Shown here one piece after another: positions 9,201 through 18,892 of a stretch of DNA of 64,000 bases. Origin of the DNA: an uncultured Opitutia bacterium (GTDB lineage: Bacteria > Verrucomicrobiota > Verrucomicrobiia > Opitutales > UBA953). Position 1 is the first letter of the stretch; every line of letters starts with the position of its first letter. Where the stretch lies: assembly GCA_903840355.1 (NCBI GenBank), contig CAIMFJ010000004.1:372001-436000 (forward strand). The letters run 5' to 3'. Under the pieces are notes generated by a model, which was given only the letters and a program-made list of their open reading frames with translations, did not search any database and was not told the DNA's origin. Position numbers and translations under genes: made by a program.

Positions 9201-10018
9201 AACTCGAACAAGAGCGCGCTCGGAAGGTCGAAGCTATTGAGCAAGGCATCGACGAGGGTGGGGCGATTAAGAACGTCAAAGTTTACATCGCGACCAAGCG
9301 TAAGATCCAAGTCGGTGACAAGATGGCCGGTCGCCACGGTAATAAGGGCGTGGTTGCCCGTATTGTCCCGGTGGAAGACATGCCTTACCTCGCTGACGGT
9401 ACGCCCGTGGATATTTGCCTTAACCCCCTCGGCGTGCCTTCGCGCATGAACGTCGGTCAGGTTTTAGAAACGCACTTAGGTTGGGCTTGTTCCAAGCTCG
9501 GTCTCAAGGTTGCGACGCCCATTTTCGATGGTATCCCTGAGAAGCGCATTCGCGAATACCTCAAGGAAGCCAACTTACCTGAAACCGGTAAGGCCATGTT
9601 GATCAACGGTCACACGGGCGAAGCTTTCGACCAAGACGTGGTGGTCGGCTACATCTACATGATGAAGCTGAATCACTTGGTGGCCGACAAGATTCACGCT
9701 CGTGCGACGGGTCCTTACAGCCTCATCACGCAACAACCCTTGGGCGGTAAAGCTCAATACGGTGGTCAGCGTTTCGGGGAAATGGAAGTTTGGGCTCTCG
9801 AAGCTTACGGTGCTGCTTACACCCTGCAGGAATTGCTCACGGTTAAGTCGGACGACGTCGCTGGACGTACCAAGATTTACGAGCAACTCGTCAAGGGCGA
9901 CAACACCCTGGTCAGCGGTACGCCGCAGTCCTTCAACGTGCTGATGAAGGAAATGCAAGCCCTCTGCTTAGACGTTCGTCTCGGCACGGGTTCCACCCCT
10001 CAGCCTGAACGCAACTAA
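6218..10018 (+). CDS. rpoB: DNA-directed RNA polymerase subunit beta
   Basis: The 1266-residue beta subunit of the core enzyme forms one pincer of the cleft. The start ATG 6218 gives the usual N-terminus ([15 protein letters not shown]). The rifampicin cluster I (about residues 448-480) keeps the drug-contacting Gln, Asp, His, Arg and Ser but carries Leu and Ile at the positions of E. coli Phe514 and Asn518. The catalytic-region motifs GRHGNKGV and the C-terminal [18 protein letters not shown] are intact. The leader lacks a Shine-Dalgarno sequence. rpoC follows after 26 nt. Confidence 0.99.
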   Translation: MSLERQNFGKLREVIPPPNLIENQIFSFNEFLQLDVPTSTRKNIGLDAVFREAFPVESNNGNFRLEYLEYGLVMPKSTELECIREGTSYSISVMLKLRLREKNAFKDEEIMMGEIPMITDRGSFIVNGAERVVVSQLHRSPGICFEESAHTSGKELYAFRIIPDRGTWIEVQFDQNDLLWVYLDRRRRRRKFLVTTLLRAFGYKDDKDILALFYKHRELTAKAALELEPEELAHLVYADPIVDVESSKVVAKQYDKLSRETLKEIHKQLPKQKFGVFDTSFDDGAIILSLRKDIGTVRNEEEALKEIFRKLRPGEPVNVKGARAHMQRLFQDPLRYDLGRVGRYKLNQKLGLNVSLDTRTITPEDIVEATKMLCKLKAKDGSIDDIDHLGSRRVRNVGELLANQCRAGLKNVVKTIKARINEYDQSVDSITPQKLVNPKPFGNSVREFFARSQLSQLMDQINPLAELTHKRRLSALGPGGLNRDRAGFEVRDVHPSHYGRICPIETPEGPNIGLINSLSTYSHINEFGFIEAPYRKVVRGKVSSQVEFMTADQEEKFKVAQANSEIDETGRLKGKVTVRFRDDILEIDPDEVDYMDVSPQQVVSVAAALIPFLEHDDANRALMGSNMQRQGVPLVVTESPYVGTGLERRVAIDSKTVVVAKAPGIVAVSDSRRIIITKDGEIAPHQLENRKLKTDAAKGLYVYDLRKFLKTNSSTCFNQRPLVRRGDKIKAGDVIADGAATDKGELALGRNVLVGFMPWNGYNFEDAILLSERMLKEDVFTSIHIEEFEVTARDTKLGPEQITRDIPNLGEEALRNLNRDGVIRIGAEVKPDDILVGKITPKSEGDLAPEEKLLRAIFGEKARDVKDTSLKVPSGISGIIMDVKVSSRTDKDDGRLSPNDQRRALKKVNEEYRTQDARLREEMTESLSNILLGEKIPLDVKNSETGEAIIPANRKITKTLLRRLASVSRSIEMNDSPVKQKIRQIVDGYHRRFDELEQERARKVEAIEQGIDEGGAIKNVKVYIATKRKIQVGDKMAGRHGNKGVVARIVPVEDMPYLADGTPVDICLNPLGVPSRMNVGQVLETHLGWACSKLGLKVATPIFDGIPEKRIREYLKEANLPETGKAMLINGHTGEAFDQDVVVGYIYMMKLNHLVADKIHARATGPYSLITQQPLGGKAQYGGQRFGEMEVWALEAYGAAYTLQELLTVKSDDVAGRTKIYEQLVKGDNTLVSGTPQSFNVLMKEMQALCLDVRLGTGSTPQPERN

Positions 10019-10044
10019 GTCTCACCCTTTATAAAATTATCGAC

Positions 10045-13000
10045 ATGATTCACCCGGATCACACCCCAGAGTTCACCGCCAACGAATCGAAGGAGCAGTC
10101 CTTCGACTTCGTTTCCATCTCGATTGCCTCGCCTGAGGAAATCGTCGCTTGGACGGGCGAACAGTTCCTCGACGAAGTCGATGAACATGGTAACCGCAAA
10201 GTTAAAGGTCTGAAGGAAGTTAAAAGCCCGGAGACCATCAACTACCGCTCCTTCAAGCCCGAGCCTAACGGTCTTTTCTGCCAACGCATTTTTGGTCCAG
10301 TACGCGACTACGAGTGCTATTGCGGCAAGTATAAGAAAGTTAAGTACAAGGATGTCGTGTGCGATAAGTGTGGCGTTGAAGTCACCGTGTCCCGCGTGCG
10401 CCGCGAGCGCATGGGCTACATTCGCTTAGCGATTCCCGTTTCGCACATCTGGTTCCTCAAGAGCATGCCCAGCCGCTTGTCGTTGATGCTCGACATGACG
10501 ACGCGCCAACTGGAGCAAGTTATCTACTACCAAAAATACCTGGTGGTGGATGCTGGCCAAACGGGCTTGAACGAAAAGGAATTGCTCGATGAAGAGAGCT
10601 ACCGTAAGGCCGTGGAACAACACGGTCCCGACGCCTTTAAGGCGCGTATGGGTGCCGAAGCCCTGCAGCAGTTGCTCAAGAAGATGGACTTGAGTGCCAC
10701 GGTGGAGAACTTGCGCGATCAATTGCGTTCGACTCGCTCGAAGCAGATCAAGAAGAAGATCGCCCGTCGCATGAAGATTATCCAAGGCTTCTTGGCCTCG
10801 GGTAAGCGTCCTGAGCACATGATTTTGACGGTGTTGCCGGTGATTCCTCCCGACCTCCGTCCGCTCGTCCCTCTCGAAGGTGGTCGTTTTGCGACCTCCG
10901 ATTTGAACGACCTCTACCGTCGCGTCATCAATCGTAACAACCGTTTGAAGCAACTCATTCAAATGAAGACGCCTGACGTCATCATTCACAATGAGATGCG
11001 CATGCTCCAAGAAGCCGTGGATGCGTTGCTCGACAACGGTCGTCACGGTAAGCCCGTCAAGGATCGCGATCGTCAGTTGAAGTCGATCAGTGACATGTTG
11101 AAGGGTAAGCATGGTCGCTTCCGTCAGAACTTGCTCGGTAAGCGCGTCGACTACTCCGGTCGTTCGGTGATCGTAATCGGTCCAGAGTTGAAACTCAATC
11201 AGTGCGGTTTGCCTAAGAAGATGGCACTGACCCTGTTTGAGCCTTTCCTCATTCGCCGTCTCAAGGAACTAGGTTTCGCCCACACCGTTCGTGGTGCTAA
11301 GAAGCATATCGAACAGAAGAAGCCCGAAGTTTGGGATATTTTAGAAGAAGTCACCAAGGGACACCCCGTGTTCCTTAACCGCGCGCCTACGCTTCACCGT
11401 CTTTCGATTCAGGCTTTCGAGCCAGTCTTGATTGAAGGGGATGCGATCCGTCTGCACCCGCTCGTTTGTACGGCTTACAATGCTGACTTCGACGGTGACC
11501 AAATGGCCGTACACGTGCCGCTTTCGTTGGAAGCTATCATGGAGTGCAAACTCCTCATGATGTCCACGAACAACATCTTCTCGCCTTCGAGCGGTAAGCC
11601 AATCTTGACCCCTTCGCAGGACATCGTCTTGGGTGCTTACTACTTAACCTTAGAGCCTCCTACCAAGCCTGAAGTGAAGTCGATGCCTCTCTTGGCCTCG
11701 GTGGAAGAAGCCGTCTTTGCGGAAGCCGAAGGTTCGCTCCACTTACACGATTGGGTTCGTATTTCGAATCCTGACTACGGTTGCGATACTGTGAATGGTG
11801 ATAAGAAAGAGCGGGCCTTGGTCACGACCGTCGGCCGGATTATTTTCAGCACGATTTGGCCCAAGAAATTAGGCTTTGTTAACTATACTGTGAAGAAGGG
11901 GCAGTTGGGTGATTTAATTCTCAACACCTACAAGCATTGCGGTCGCGAAGCCTCTATCCCCGTGCTGGATGCCCTGAAGGAAACGGGCTTCCGCGTGGCG
12001 ACTAAGGCCGGCATTTCTATCGGGGTTAGTGACATGATCTTCCCGAAGGAAAAAGAAGGTCTCGTGCGCCAAGCTTCTACCGAGGTTACCGCCTTTAAGA
12101 AGCAGAACGAAGAGGGTACTATCACCAACGACGAACGTCGTAATAAAGTGGTGAACGTTTGGACCAAGGCGACGGCTGAAATCGCTGAATCGGTGTACAA
12201 GACCCTTGCCGAATCGGCCAAGGTGGCTGGTGCTGGCAAGAAGGGTGATCCTCGTCACGCGCGCCGGACCCTCATCAACCCAGTGTACGTGTTGATGGAC
12301 TCGGGTGCTCGTGGTAACAAGGCCCAGGTGAAGCAGCTTTGCGGTGCGCGTGGTCTAATGGCTAAGCCCTCCGGCGAAGTTATCGAACGCCCCATTCTTT
12401 CCTCGTTCCGTGAAGGTCTTTCCGTTTTGGAATACTTCATCTCGACGCACGGTGCTCGTAAGGGTCTCTCCGATACGGCACTGAAGACGGCTGACGCTGG
12501 TTATATGACCCGTAAGCTTTGCGACGTTGCTATGGACGTGATTGTTACGGATAACCGTGACATTGCCCTGGGCTCAGAAGTTGCCTCGTTGAGCGAAGCG
12601 ACCTTGGGTCGCCACCTCGCGTTGGACGTTCAAAACCCCTCGGGTGCTGCTAAGGTCTTGGCCAAAGCGAACACTGCTATCACCGAAGAATTACTCGGCA
12701 AGTTGCGTGATGCGGGCGTGGACCGCGTTCAAGTCCGCCTCCCCAACGGTGTTTGGAAAGAAGCGATTTACGATGGTGACGAAATGCTCGTATCGTTGGG
12801 CGATCGCATCATCGGTCGTTGCCCTTCCGAAGATATCGTCAACCCCATCAATCCTTCCGAAATTATCGTTGCCGCGGGCGAATTGATTGATGAAACCACC
12901 GCGAAGCGCATTGAAATCGCAGGTATCACTCGCTTGAAGGTGCTGTCGCCTCTCACGCACATGAACGTGAATGCGATTCCGCCCAAGTCTTACGGCCTCG

Positions 13001-14391
13001 ATCCTTCGACCGGTCGTATGGTCGAACGCGGTACGGCGGTAGGGATTATCGCTGCCCAATCCATCGGTGAGCCTGGTACTCAGTTAACCATGCGTACGTT
13101 CCACATTGGTGGTATCGCCCAGATGAAGACGCCAGAAATCAAGGCACGTATCGGTGGCACGGTTACTTTCGTCGACCTCAACGTCACGGAGTTGAACGGT
13201 AAGTTCATTTCCTTGAATCGTAACGGTATGATTCGCTTGTCGAATGAAACCGGGACCCAGTCGGATGATTATCCAGTGCCTACGGGTGCGGTGATTTTCG
13301 TGAAGCAGGGGCAGAAGGTCGCTAAGGGCGAAAAACTTTCCCAATGGGATCCGCAATTCACGCCTATCTTGGCGAACGAAGCGGGCCGCATTGAATTCGT
13401 CGATATGATCCTCGGGGTGACCTACCGCGAAGAACGCGACGATTCGAATAATAGCTTCCGGAAGAAAGTGATGGAGCACTCCGACGAGCAAGAGCCCAAG
13501 ATTCGTATCATTGATAAGTCGGGCAAGGAAGTCGGTACGTTTGCCGTCCCTCCTCATGCTCAATTAGAAGTGAACGAAGGTGATTCCGTCGTGAAGGGGG
13601 TCGTGCTTGCCAAGATTCCTCGTCAACAACAGAAGAACCAAGATATTACGGCTGGTCTGCCGCGCATCTCGGAGCTCTTCGAAGCTCGTCCTCCCAAGGA
13701 TGCCGCCGAAATTGCGAAGATTGACGGTACCGTTACCTTCCAAACTTCGGTCCGCGGTAAGAAGAAACTTGTTATTACCGACTCTATCGGTCGTGAAGAG
13801 GAGCACCTCATCCCGCACGGCAAGCACATCATCGTGGCTGCCGGTCAGAAGGTGAACCAAGGCGAAGTCTTAACGGAAGGCGCTGTGGATCCGCACGACA
13901 TTCTCGACATCTTGGGTCAATCCAAGGTGCAGGATTACCTCATCAACGAAATTCAAAAGGTTTACCGCTCACAGGGCGTTACCATTAACGACAAGCACAT
14001 CGAAATCATCGTCGCTCGTATGTTGCGCAAGGTGCGCATCACGGAGCCTGGCGATTCGGATTACCTCTGGGGCGAGCAAGTCGATCGCACGACGTTGGCC
14101 CAAGTGAACCGAGTCATCAGTGAGCGTGGTGGTCAGATTGCCGAATCAGAGCCTATCCTGCTCGGTATCACCAAGGCCTCCCTGGAGACCGAGTCCTTCA
14201 TCTCGGCGGCGTCCTTCCAAGAAACCACGCGGGTTCTGACCGATGCGGCCACCATGGCCAAGCGCGATAACCTCACCGGCTTTAAGGAAAACGTTATCAT
14301 GGGTCACTTGGTGCCTGCTGGTACGGGCTTGCCCGCCTACCGCCGGATCAAGGTGTCTCCCTCCGACGCCCCTGCTGCGCCACAAGCCTAA
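10045..14391 (+). CDS. rpoC: DNA-directed RNA polymerase subunit beta'
   Basis: The 1448-residue beta' subunit contains the active site NADFDGDQ (479-486), whose three Asp bind the catalytic Mg. The N-terminal zinc site is intact (Cys91, 93, 106, 109; spacing C-x-C-x12-C-x2-C). The second zinc site, formed in E. coli by one Cys near residue 814 and a C-x6-C-x2-C motif, appears absent: the matching segments read [10 protein letters not shown] (about 835-842) and [17 protein letters not shown] (968-984), without Cys, although both flanks (GYMTRKL and [21 protein letters not shown]) align well. The trigger-loop region and C-terminus are normal. An intrinsic terminator follows. Confidence 0.99.
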   Translation: MIHPDHTPEFTANESKEQSFDFVSISIASPEEIVAWTGEQFLDEVDEHGNRKVKGLKEVKSPETINYRSFKPEPNGLFCQRIFGPVRDYECYCGKYKKVKYKDVVCDKCGVEVTVSRVRRERMGYIRLAIPVSHIWFLKSMPSRLSLMLDMTTRQLEQVIYYQKYLVVDAGQTGLNEKELLDEESYRKAVEQHGPDAFKARMGAEALQQLLKKMDLSATVENLRDQLRSTRSKQIKKKIARRMKIIQGFLASGKRPEHMILTVLPVIPPDLRPLVPLEGGRFATSDLNDLYRRVINRNNRLKQLIQMKTPDVIIHNEMRMLQEAVDALLDNGRHGKPVKDRDRQLKSISDMLKGKHGRFRQNLLGKRVDYSGRSVIVIGPELKLNQCGLPKKMALTLFEPFLIRRLKELGFAHTVRGAKKHIEQKKPEVWDILEEVTKGHPVFLNRAPTLHRLSIQAFEPVLIEGDAIRLHPLVCTAYNADFDGDQMAVHVPLSLEAIMECKLLMMSTNNIFSPSSGKPILTPSQDIVLGAYYLTLEPPTKPEVKSMPLLASVEEAVFAEAEGSLHLHDWVRISNPDYGCDTVNGDKKERALVTTVGRIIFSTIWPKKLGFVNYTVKKGQLGDLILNTYKHCGREASIPVLDALKETGFRVATKAGISIGVSDMIFPKEKEGLVRQASTEVTAFKKQNEEGTITNDERRNKVVNVWTKATAEIAESVYKTLAESAKVAGAGKKGDPRHARRTLINPVYVLMDSGARGNKAQVKQLCGARGLMAKPSGEVIERPILSSFREGLSVLEYFISTHGARKGLSDTALKTADAGYMTRKLCDVAMDVIVTDNRDIALGSEVASLSEATLGRHLALDVQNPSGAAKVLAKANTAITEELLGKLRDAGVDRVQVRLPNGVWKEAIYDGDEMLVSLGDRIIGRCPSEDIVNPINPSEIIVAAGELIDETTAKRIEIAGITRLKVLSPLTHMNVNAIPPKSYGLDPSTGRMVERGTAVGIIAAQSIGEPGTQLTMRTFHIGGIAQMKTPEIKARIGGTVTFVDLNVTELNGKFISLNRNGMIRLSNETGTQSDDYPVPTGAVIFVKQGQKVAKGEKLSQWDPQFTPILANEAGRIEFVDMILGVTYREERDDSNNSFRKKVMEHSDEQEPKIRIIDKSGKEVGTFAVPPHAQLEVNEGDSVVKGVVLAKIPRQQQKNQDITAGLPRISELFEARPPKDAAEIAKIDGTVTFQTSVRGKKKLVITDSIGREEEHLIPHGKHIIVAAGQKVNQGEVLTEGAVDPHDILDILGQSKVQDYLINEIQKVYRSQGVTINDKHIEIIVARMLRKVRITEPGDSDYLWGEQVDRTTLAQVNRVISERGGQIAESEPILLGITKASLETESFISAASFQETTRVLTDAATMAKRDNLTGFKENVIMGHLVPAGTGLPAYRRIKVSPSDAPAAPQA

Positions 14392-14414
14392 ACCGCTTAA
14401 CTAGGTGAAATTAG

Positions 14415-14448
14415 GGCCCTATTCCCCCTCTGGGAGTAGGGCCTTTTT
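14415..14448 (+). terminator. Intrinsic terminator after rpoC
   Basis: GGCCCTA (14415-14421) pairs with TAGGGCC (14437-14443), the loop holds a further CCC/GGG pairing, and TTTTT follows (14444-14448). It closes the secE-to-rpoC unit 24 nt after the rpoC stop. Confidence 0.9.
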
Positions 14449-14522
14449 GTAGTCCTATCTTGGGGGTTGATACGCTCAAATTGTTCGATTATTTCATCCA
14501 TATAACCCCTTCATAAATCTCT

Positions 14523-15854
14523 ATGTCGCGTTTTCTTGTCGCCGCTGCTGCCCTGAGTGTTTGTTCCTCCGTTTACGCCGAGGGGTGGATTCCGACTTCG
14601 CCACTCGTGCAAATCGGCGATGACATTGATATTTTCTTTGATTCTTCGGTGGCCTTCGACGTCACGAACAATCTCTTCTCCACGGCGCGGGCTAAGTCCG
14701 CTACCGATTGGACGCTGACCCCTGGCTTGGCCTTTGAGTATGGCAAAGATTCGCCTGTGGCTTTCACGTTAAATGCTAAACGCAGTTACATTTACTTTTT
14801 CCAGTCGCAGTACCGCAGTTTGCAAGATTCGCGCGATTCCTTGAGCGGTGATCTACGTCTCACCCCGGGTGGCCCGTTGACGGTGGTAATCGACTCTTCC
14901 TATCGCGTCACCGCCCGGAATGATGATTTAGCGGCTCAGGGCGTCGATTTTAATGTCCTTGGGGCGACGTTAGTACGTCAGTCGAACTACACGCATTCGA
15001 TTAGCGTGGATTACGTTTGGACGGAAAAAATGAAGAGCAACGTCAGCTTCATTAATACCTATAATCATTATTTGAACCCGGTTACGTTCATCAATACCGA
15101 CACGACCACTTCCCCAGGTAATACGATTGTGACGACGGGGTATAATACCGCTGGTTTGACGGAGTTGAACACCAAATCTTTACCTGTCAGCTTAACTTAC
15201 CAAGCGTTTGAAAAGATTTCGTTCGGTTTTAAGTACGAACACGATCAGACCGACTACTCGAACGCACCCTACTTCAAGGAAGTAGCTACTTACCCCACTG
15301 GCAACCCTCCCACGGCGCCTGTTCCTTCGAATCCTAATCCCCTGCCCACTGCTTTGCTGAAGGATTTTTATGGTTTAACCGTCAATGGTCAGCCCACGAG
15401 CTCGGGTAAATTAAACATCACGGGGCAGCTTGGTTACTCGAGCTTCTCGGGCGGCAGCATGGCCAATTCCAACGCTCCCTCGTACTCGATCACGTTAACG
15501 CATAATTTGACCGACCTGATTACGCATAGCTTGTCTTTAGGTCGCGATGTCTCCGCTTCCTCGACGGGTGGCCGTACGGATTCCAAGACCTATAACTACA
15601 ATATTAGTTACACGGCTGCCTTGGATTTGACGCTTACCGCCGGGATTACCTACCTTGATGCGACGTCTGACTCTTCTACCTCGAGTGCGGTGCAGGTGAA
15701 GTCGACGGTCTACAACTTAGGCGCGGAGTATAAGTATAACCCTCATTTGACCTTTAACGCGGGGCTTAATTTCACGGATCTTAAGATCCCTGCCGCACCT
15801 CAGAATGGGTTTACTTCGCAGGCCTTTACGGTCTCGGCCGCCTTCCGTTACTAA
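14523..15854 (+). CDS. Outer-membrane beta-barrel protein of an exopolysaccharide export locus
   Basis: The 443-residue protein has a clear signal peptide (about 1-19, ending VYA before EGW). The mature part consists of repeated segments of 10-14 residues with alternating hydrophobic and polar residues, many Tyr/Thr/Ser/Asn, and a C-terminal strand ending AFTVSAAFRY with the terminal aromatic residue typical of outer-membrane barrels. It precedes a Wza-like lipoprotein and a Wzc-like kinase, so it is probably the outer-membrane barrel used for polysaccharide export. No exact family can be named from the sequence alone. A possible TATAAC -10 box lies at 14501-14506. Confidence 0.8.
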   Translation: MSRFLVAAAALSVCSSVYAEGWIPTSPLVQIGDDIDIFFDSSVAFDVTNNLFSTARAKSATDWTLTPGLAFEYGKDSPVAFTLNAKRSYIYFFQSQYRSLQDSRDSLSGDLRLTPGGPLTVVIDSSYRVTARNDDLAAQGVDFNVLGATLVRQSNYTHSISVDYVWTEKMKSNVSFINTYNHYLNPVTFINTDTTTSPGNTIVTTGYNTAGLTELNTKSLPVSLTYQAFEKISFGFKYEHDQTDYSNAPYFKEVATYPTGNPPTAPVPSNPNPLPTALLKDFYGLTVNGQPTSSGKLNITGQLGYSSFSGGSMANSNAPSYSITLTHNLTDLITHSLSLGRDVSASSTGGRTDSKTYNYNISYTAALDLTLTAGITYLDATSDSSTSSAVQVKSTVYNLGAEYKYNPHLTFNAGLNFTDLKIPAAPQNGFTSQAFTVSAAFRY

Positions 15855-15884
15855 AAAGCGGACCGGCTAGCTTTTTCAGGCTCG

Positions 15885-15902
15885 GTGGTCGCGTTTGACC
15901 AC
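15885..15902 (+). other. Stem-loop between the barrel gene and the export lipoprotein
   Basis: GTGGTC (15885-15890) and GACCAC (15897-15902) form a 6-bp stem with a 6-nt loop; an outer CGGT/ACCG pairing is possible. A GTTTTAG stretch follows about 8 nt later. It could be a weak terminator or a differential-expression hairpin. Confidence 0.35.
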
Positions 15903-15930
15903 TCGACCGTTTTAGTGCAAAACTACCACT

Positions 15931-16572
15931 ATGTTGCTACGTTTGACGAAATTTTTGGGGCTATTTTTAATGGCTCTGGCATTGGCTGCCTGTGCGACCA
16001 AGGGTGTTGAAGTCATTAGTGCTCCTGCCTCCACTGAGGCCCCGACCCCCGCTCCTAAAACTGGGGTGAGTAAAAGCTACCGTCTGCGCATCCGTGACCA
16101 AGTGCGCGTGGGTGTGATTGATGAACCCGGGACTCTGATTGAACGTCGTATTAGCACTGATGGTACGATTGATATCCCGTTCTTGAAAGAAACGGTGCCC
16201 GTTGCAGGCATGACGATCACGGAGGCTCAAGCCGAAATCTCGAAACGCTATCGACGCTATTTCCGGGAACCTCAGGTGGCGTTTACGATTATCAATTACG
16301 CCGAGCGTCGCGTTTATGTTTCAGGTTACGTTGGTAAACCAGGACCAGTCACGATTCCTCCAGAGGAGACTTTAACGTTAGGGCGAGCTCTGTCGATGGC
16401 AGGTGGCGTTTTGCCCCGCGGTAATCGCGATGGCGTCACGATTAAGCGCATTCTGCCTAGCGGCGATCGGCAGGTTATTACTAAGGACATGAGCCGGATT
16501 GATTCCGGTGAAGAGCCTGACTTTGTTTTAGAAGACGAAGACCAAATTTACATCAAAGATAGTCGCATTTAA
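15931..16572 (+). CDS. Polysaccharide export lipoprotein (Wza/BexD-like)
   Basis: The family forms the outer-membrane/periplasmic channel for capsule or exopolysaccharide. The 213-residue protein has a lipoprotein signal with the lipobox LALAAC (Cys about residue 20). The poly_export domain follows (about 45-130; YRLRIRDQVRVGV and STDGTIDIPFL), then a SLBB-type domain (about 130-210; RRVYVSGYVGKPGPVTIPPEETLTL). It is shorter than E. coli Wza, having one SLBB and no C-terminal amphipathic helix, which fits the presence of a separate barrel gene upstream. It is followed after 4 nt by the kinase gene. Confidence 0.92.
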   Translation: MLLRLTKFLGLFLMALALAACATKGVEVISAPASTEAPTPAPKTGVSKSYRLRIRDQVRVGVIDEPGTLIERRISTDGTIDIPFLKETVPVAGMTITEAQAEISKRYRRYFREPQVAFTIINYAERRVYVSGYVGKPGPVTIPPEETLTLGRALSMAGGVLPRGNRDGVTIKRILPSGDRQVITKDMSRIDSGEEPDFVLEDEDQIYIKDSRI

Positions 16573-16576
16573 TTTT

Positions 16577-18880
16577 ATGGCCAAACCCGACCCTCGTTCC
16601 GATTCGCCCGAAGCCTCAAAAAACCAGGCGGAACCGCGAGGGTATGGCACCTACGGCACTTATGGTAATTATGGCTCCTATGGTGGCAATTACGGGGGCT
16701 ATAATCCCCGCGGTTATGGCCAATACCAAGGGTATGGCGTGCAGGGTGGGGCGGGAAGTGGGATGGTGGCCACTTACATTAATATGGTACGCGAGCGCTT
16801 TTGGTGGCTCGTGCTTTCCATCCTAGTTTTCGTTACCATCGCTTTAATTTTCACTTACAACACCATGCCTGAGTACCGGGCAGTGGGACGTTTGAAGGTC
16901 CTACGTTACACGCCTGACTTAGCCAAAGCCGATTCCGCAGCGGCCCAAAACTTCAACATTGTTTCCAATGACGACTTTTACACCGCCGTCGAATCGATGC
17001 GGAGTAATTCCATCATCGAAAATGTTTCCCGCCGTTTGACCATTGGTGAAAAAAAGCAGGTCTTGGAGCCTTATCAGCAAGGCAATATTTTTAGCGGCCC
17101 GCTCACCGAACAAGAGGTCTTCGGTCGGCAACGTGCCATTAACCCGCAACGAATGACGTTGGTGGTGAACGTAGAGTTCGTACACCCGAATCGGGAACTT
17201 GCTCGCCAAGTGGCCCAACTGTTCTGCCAAGCGATTCAGAAGAATAATGAAGACGAACGCCTCATTATCACCAATCCCTTGGTGGAGAAGGTGCGTATCG
17301 ATATCGAGTCGTATCAGGACAAGGTAAAGAAGCTCTATGAGCAGAAGAACGCGATTATCCGCGATCAAAAGCTTTTAGCCATTGCGAAGGACACGGCAAC
17401 TTTAGGGACGGAACGTGGGGTCCTGGTGAAAGACCGCGAAGAGACTCGTAAGCAAGTCGATGAATTCCAGATTTTGTGGGATAAGATCACCGAATATCAA
17501 AAGCTCAAAAAAGACCCTTACGAAATCCCTCAAGTCCACAATGACCCCGCGGTCTTAGGTCTCGGGGTAAAGGTTTCTGATTTGCGGGTCCAGGTCTCGG
17601 CTCTGCAACAAAAGTATACACCCGAGCACCCGACCTTACAACAAACGCAAAAGGCTTTAGAGCAGACGCAGGATGAGCTCAAAAAGGCGGTGGTCGATGC
17701 CGTGGAGCGTATTCGTGGTTCCTTTGAAAATGCCCGTTCGCGTTACGATAGTATTGTGAAAAATCTCGAAGAAAAAGAAAAAGAAATTTCGAAGCTCCAA
17801 GCTGCCAATGTTGAATTGGAACGCTTGGAGAAAGATATCCGCGCCAGCGAAGAATTCCTGGCTCGCTTAACTCTTAGTTACGAAGAGGCCAAGTTGCGTT
17901 CCTCGATGTCGGGCTCCACGACCTCGATTAAGATCATGGATATGCCTTCGGTCGGGGATAAGCCGATTAACAAAAATTATTACATCAATGCCTTGGTGGG
18001 CTTAGCCCTGGGTTTGGTTTTTGGGATTGGGTTAGTTATCTTGATGGGCTCGTTTGATAACCGCGTGAAGTCGGCTAAAGACGTGGAGTTGACGCTCGGT
18101 TTGCCTCTGTTGGGGACGGTGCCTAAGGTGTCAGAGGCGACGGGTCCTGATCGTGCCTTACTTGCCCGTCAGGAGAAAGACCGCATTGCCACCGAAGCCG
18201 TGCGGGCGATTTATTCCGTGATGAAGGTCAACCCAGCGACTGCCACGAGTCGAGTGTTTCTGGTGACTTCGACGCGCCCCGGCGAAGGGAAGACGTTTGT
18301 CGCCACCAATTTAGCTTTAACCTTCGCTCAGCACGCCGAGAAAGTTATCATCATTGATGCTGACTTGCGCCTGCCGAACGTGGGTCCTTCCTTGGGCTTT
18401 GCGGGCGATGGTGGGGTGAGCCGCTGGTTTAATGGGGAAATGACTTTGGATGAAGCTATCGTGCGTGAAGTGGCTCCCGGTCTCGACGTACTTCCCGTGG
18501 GGATTAACTGCAAGAATCCCACTCAGGTCATTAACAACCCGAAGTTTAGCGAAATGCTCGATGAACTCCGTCGTCGTTACGATCGCGTGTTTATCGACTC
18601 ACCTCCCATTGGGGCGGTCTCTGACGCCTTGCACTTAATTCCCAAGGTTGATGGCGTGATTTACGTGGTGCGTTACAATTTGGTGACCATGCGTAACGCC
18701 ACCTCTTGCTTGCTGCGTCTCCGGGACGCTGGGGCGCCCATTTTAGGGGCGGTGCTGAATCGGATGTCGCAACGCATGGCCTCGGTCTACACCGACAGTT
18801 ACGATTCATCTTATAGAAAATACTATACAGGAGACCACGAAGAGGGTATACCTTCGGAGACTCCTCCGACGGGACGTTAA
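16577..18880 (+). CDS. Wzc-like chain-length determinant and bacterial tyrosine kinase
   Basis: The 767-residue inner-membrane protein controls polysaccharide polymerisation and export. The cytoplasmic N-terminus holds a Gly/Tyr-rich repeat (residues 22-54, ten Tyr). TM1 is at about 76-95. A periplasmic Wzz domain with long coiled coils follows (about 100-460), then TM2 (about 470-492). The cytoplasmic BY-kinase domain has Walker A (TRPGEGKT, near 568), Walker A' (IIIDADLRLP, near 592) and Walker B (VFIDSPP, near 671). The C-terminal Tyr cluster (738, 742, 746, 749, 750) is the expected autophosphorylation tail. The N-terminal Tyr tract is unusual. No glycosyltransferase or phosphatase gene is nearby. 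Confidence 0.93.
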   Translation: MAKPDPRSDSPEASKNQAEPRGYGTYGTYGNYGSYGGNYGGYNPRGYGQYQGYGVQGGAGSGMVATYINMVRERFWWLVLSILVFVTIALIFTYNTMPEYRAVGRLKVLRYTPDLAKADSAAAQNFNIVSNDDFYTAVESMRSNSIIENVSRRLTIGEKKQVLEPYQQGNIFSGPLTEQEVFGRQRAINPQRMTLVVNVEFVHPNRELARQVAQLFCQAIQKNNEDERLIITNPLVEKVRIDIESYQDKVKKLYEQKNAIIRDQKLLAIAKDTATLGTERGVLVKDREETRKQVDEFQILWDKITEYQKLKKDPYEIPQVHNDPAVLGLGVKVSDLRVQVSALQQKYTPEHPTLQQTQKALEQTQDELKKAVVDAVERIRGSFENARSRYDSIVKNLEEKEKEISKLQAANVELERLEKDIRASEEFLARLTLSYEEAKLRSSMSGSTTSIKIMDMPSVGDKPINKNYYINALVGLALGLVFGIGLVILMGSFDNRVKSAKDVELTLGLPLLGTVPKVSEATGPDRALLARQEKDRIATEAVRAIYSVMKVNPATATSRVFLVTSTRPGEGKTFVATNLALTFAQHAEKVIIIDADLRLPNVGPSLGFAGDGGVSRWFNGEMTLDEAIVREVAPGLDVLPVGINCKNPTQVINNPKFSEMLDELRRRYDRVFIDSPPIGAVSDALHLIPKVDGVIYVVRYNLVTMRNATSCLLRLRDAGAPILGAVLNRMSQRMASVYTDSYDSSYRKYYTGDHEEGIPSETPPTGR

Positions 18881-18892
18881 TTTACTTTTCTT

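Noticed and set aside
10426-11112. 228-codon frame antisense to rpoC
   Set aside because: Same reason: it is opposite a highly conserved region and has no own start context or family features.
16640-16738. CRISPR-like or mobile repeat in the kinase gene
   Set aside because: The repeat keeps the reading frame, has a 9-15 nt period that encodes Gly-x-Tyr, and has no spacers; it is a coding low-complexity tract.
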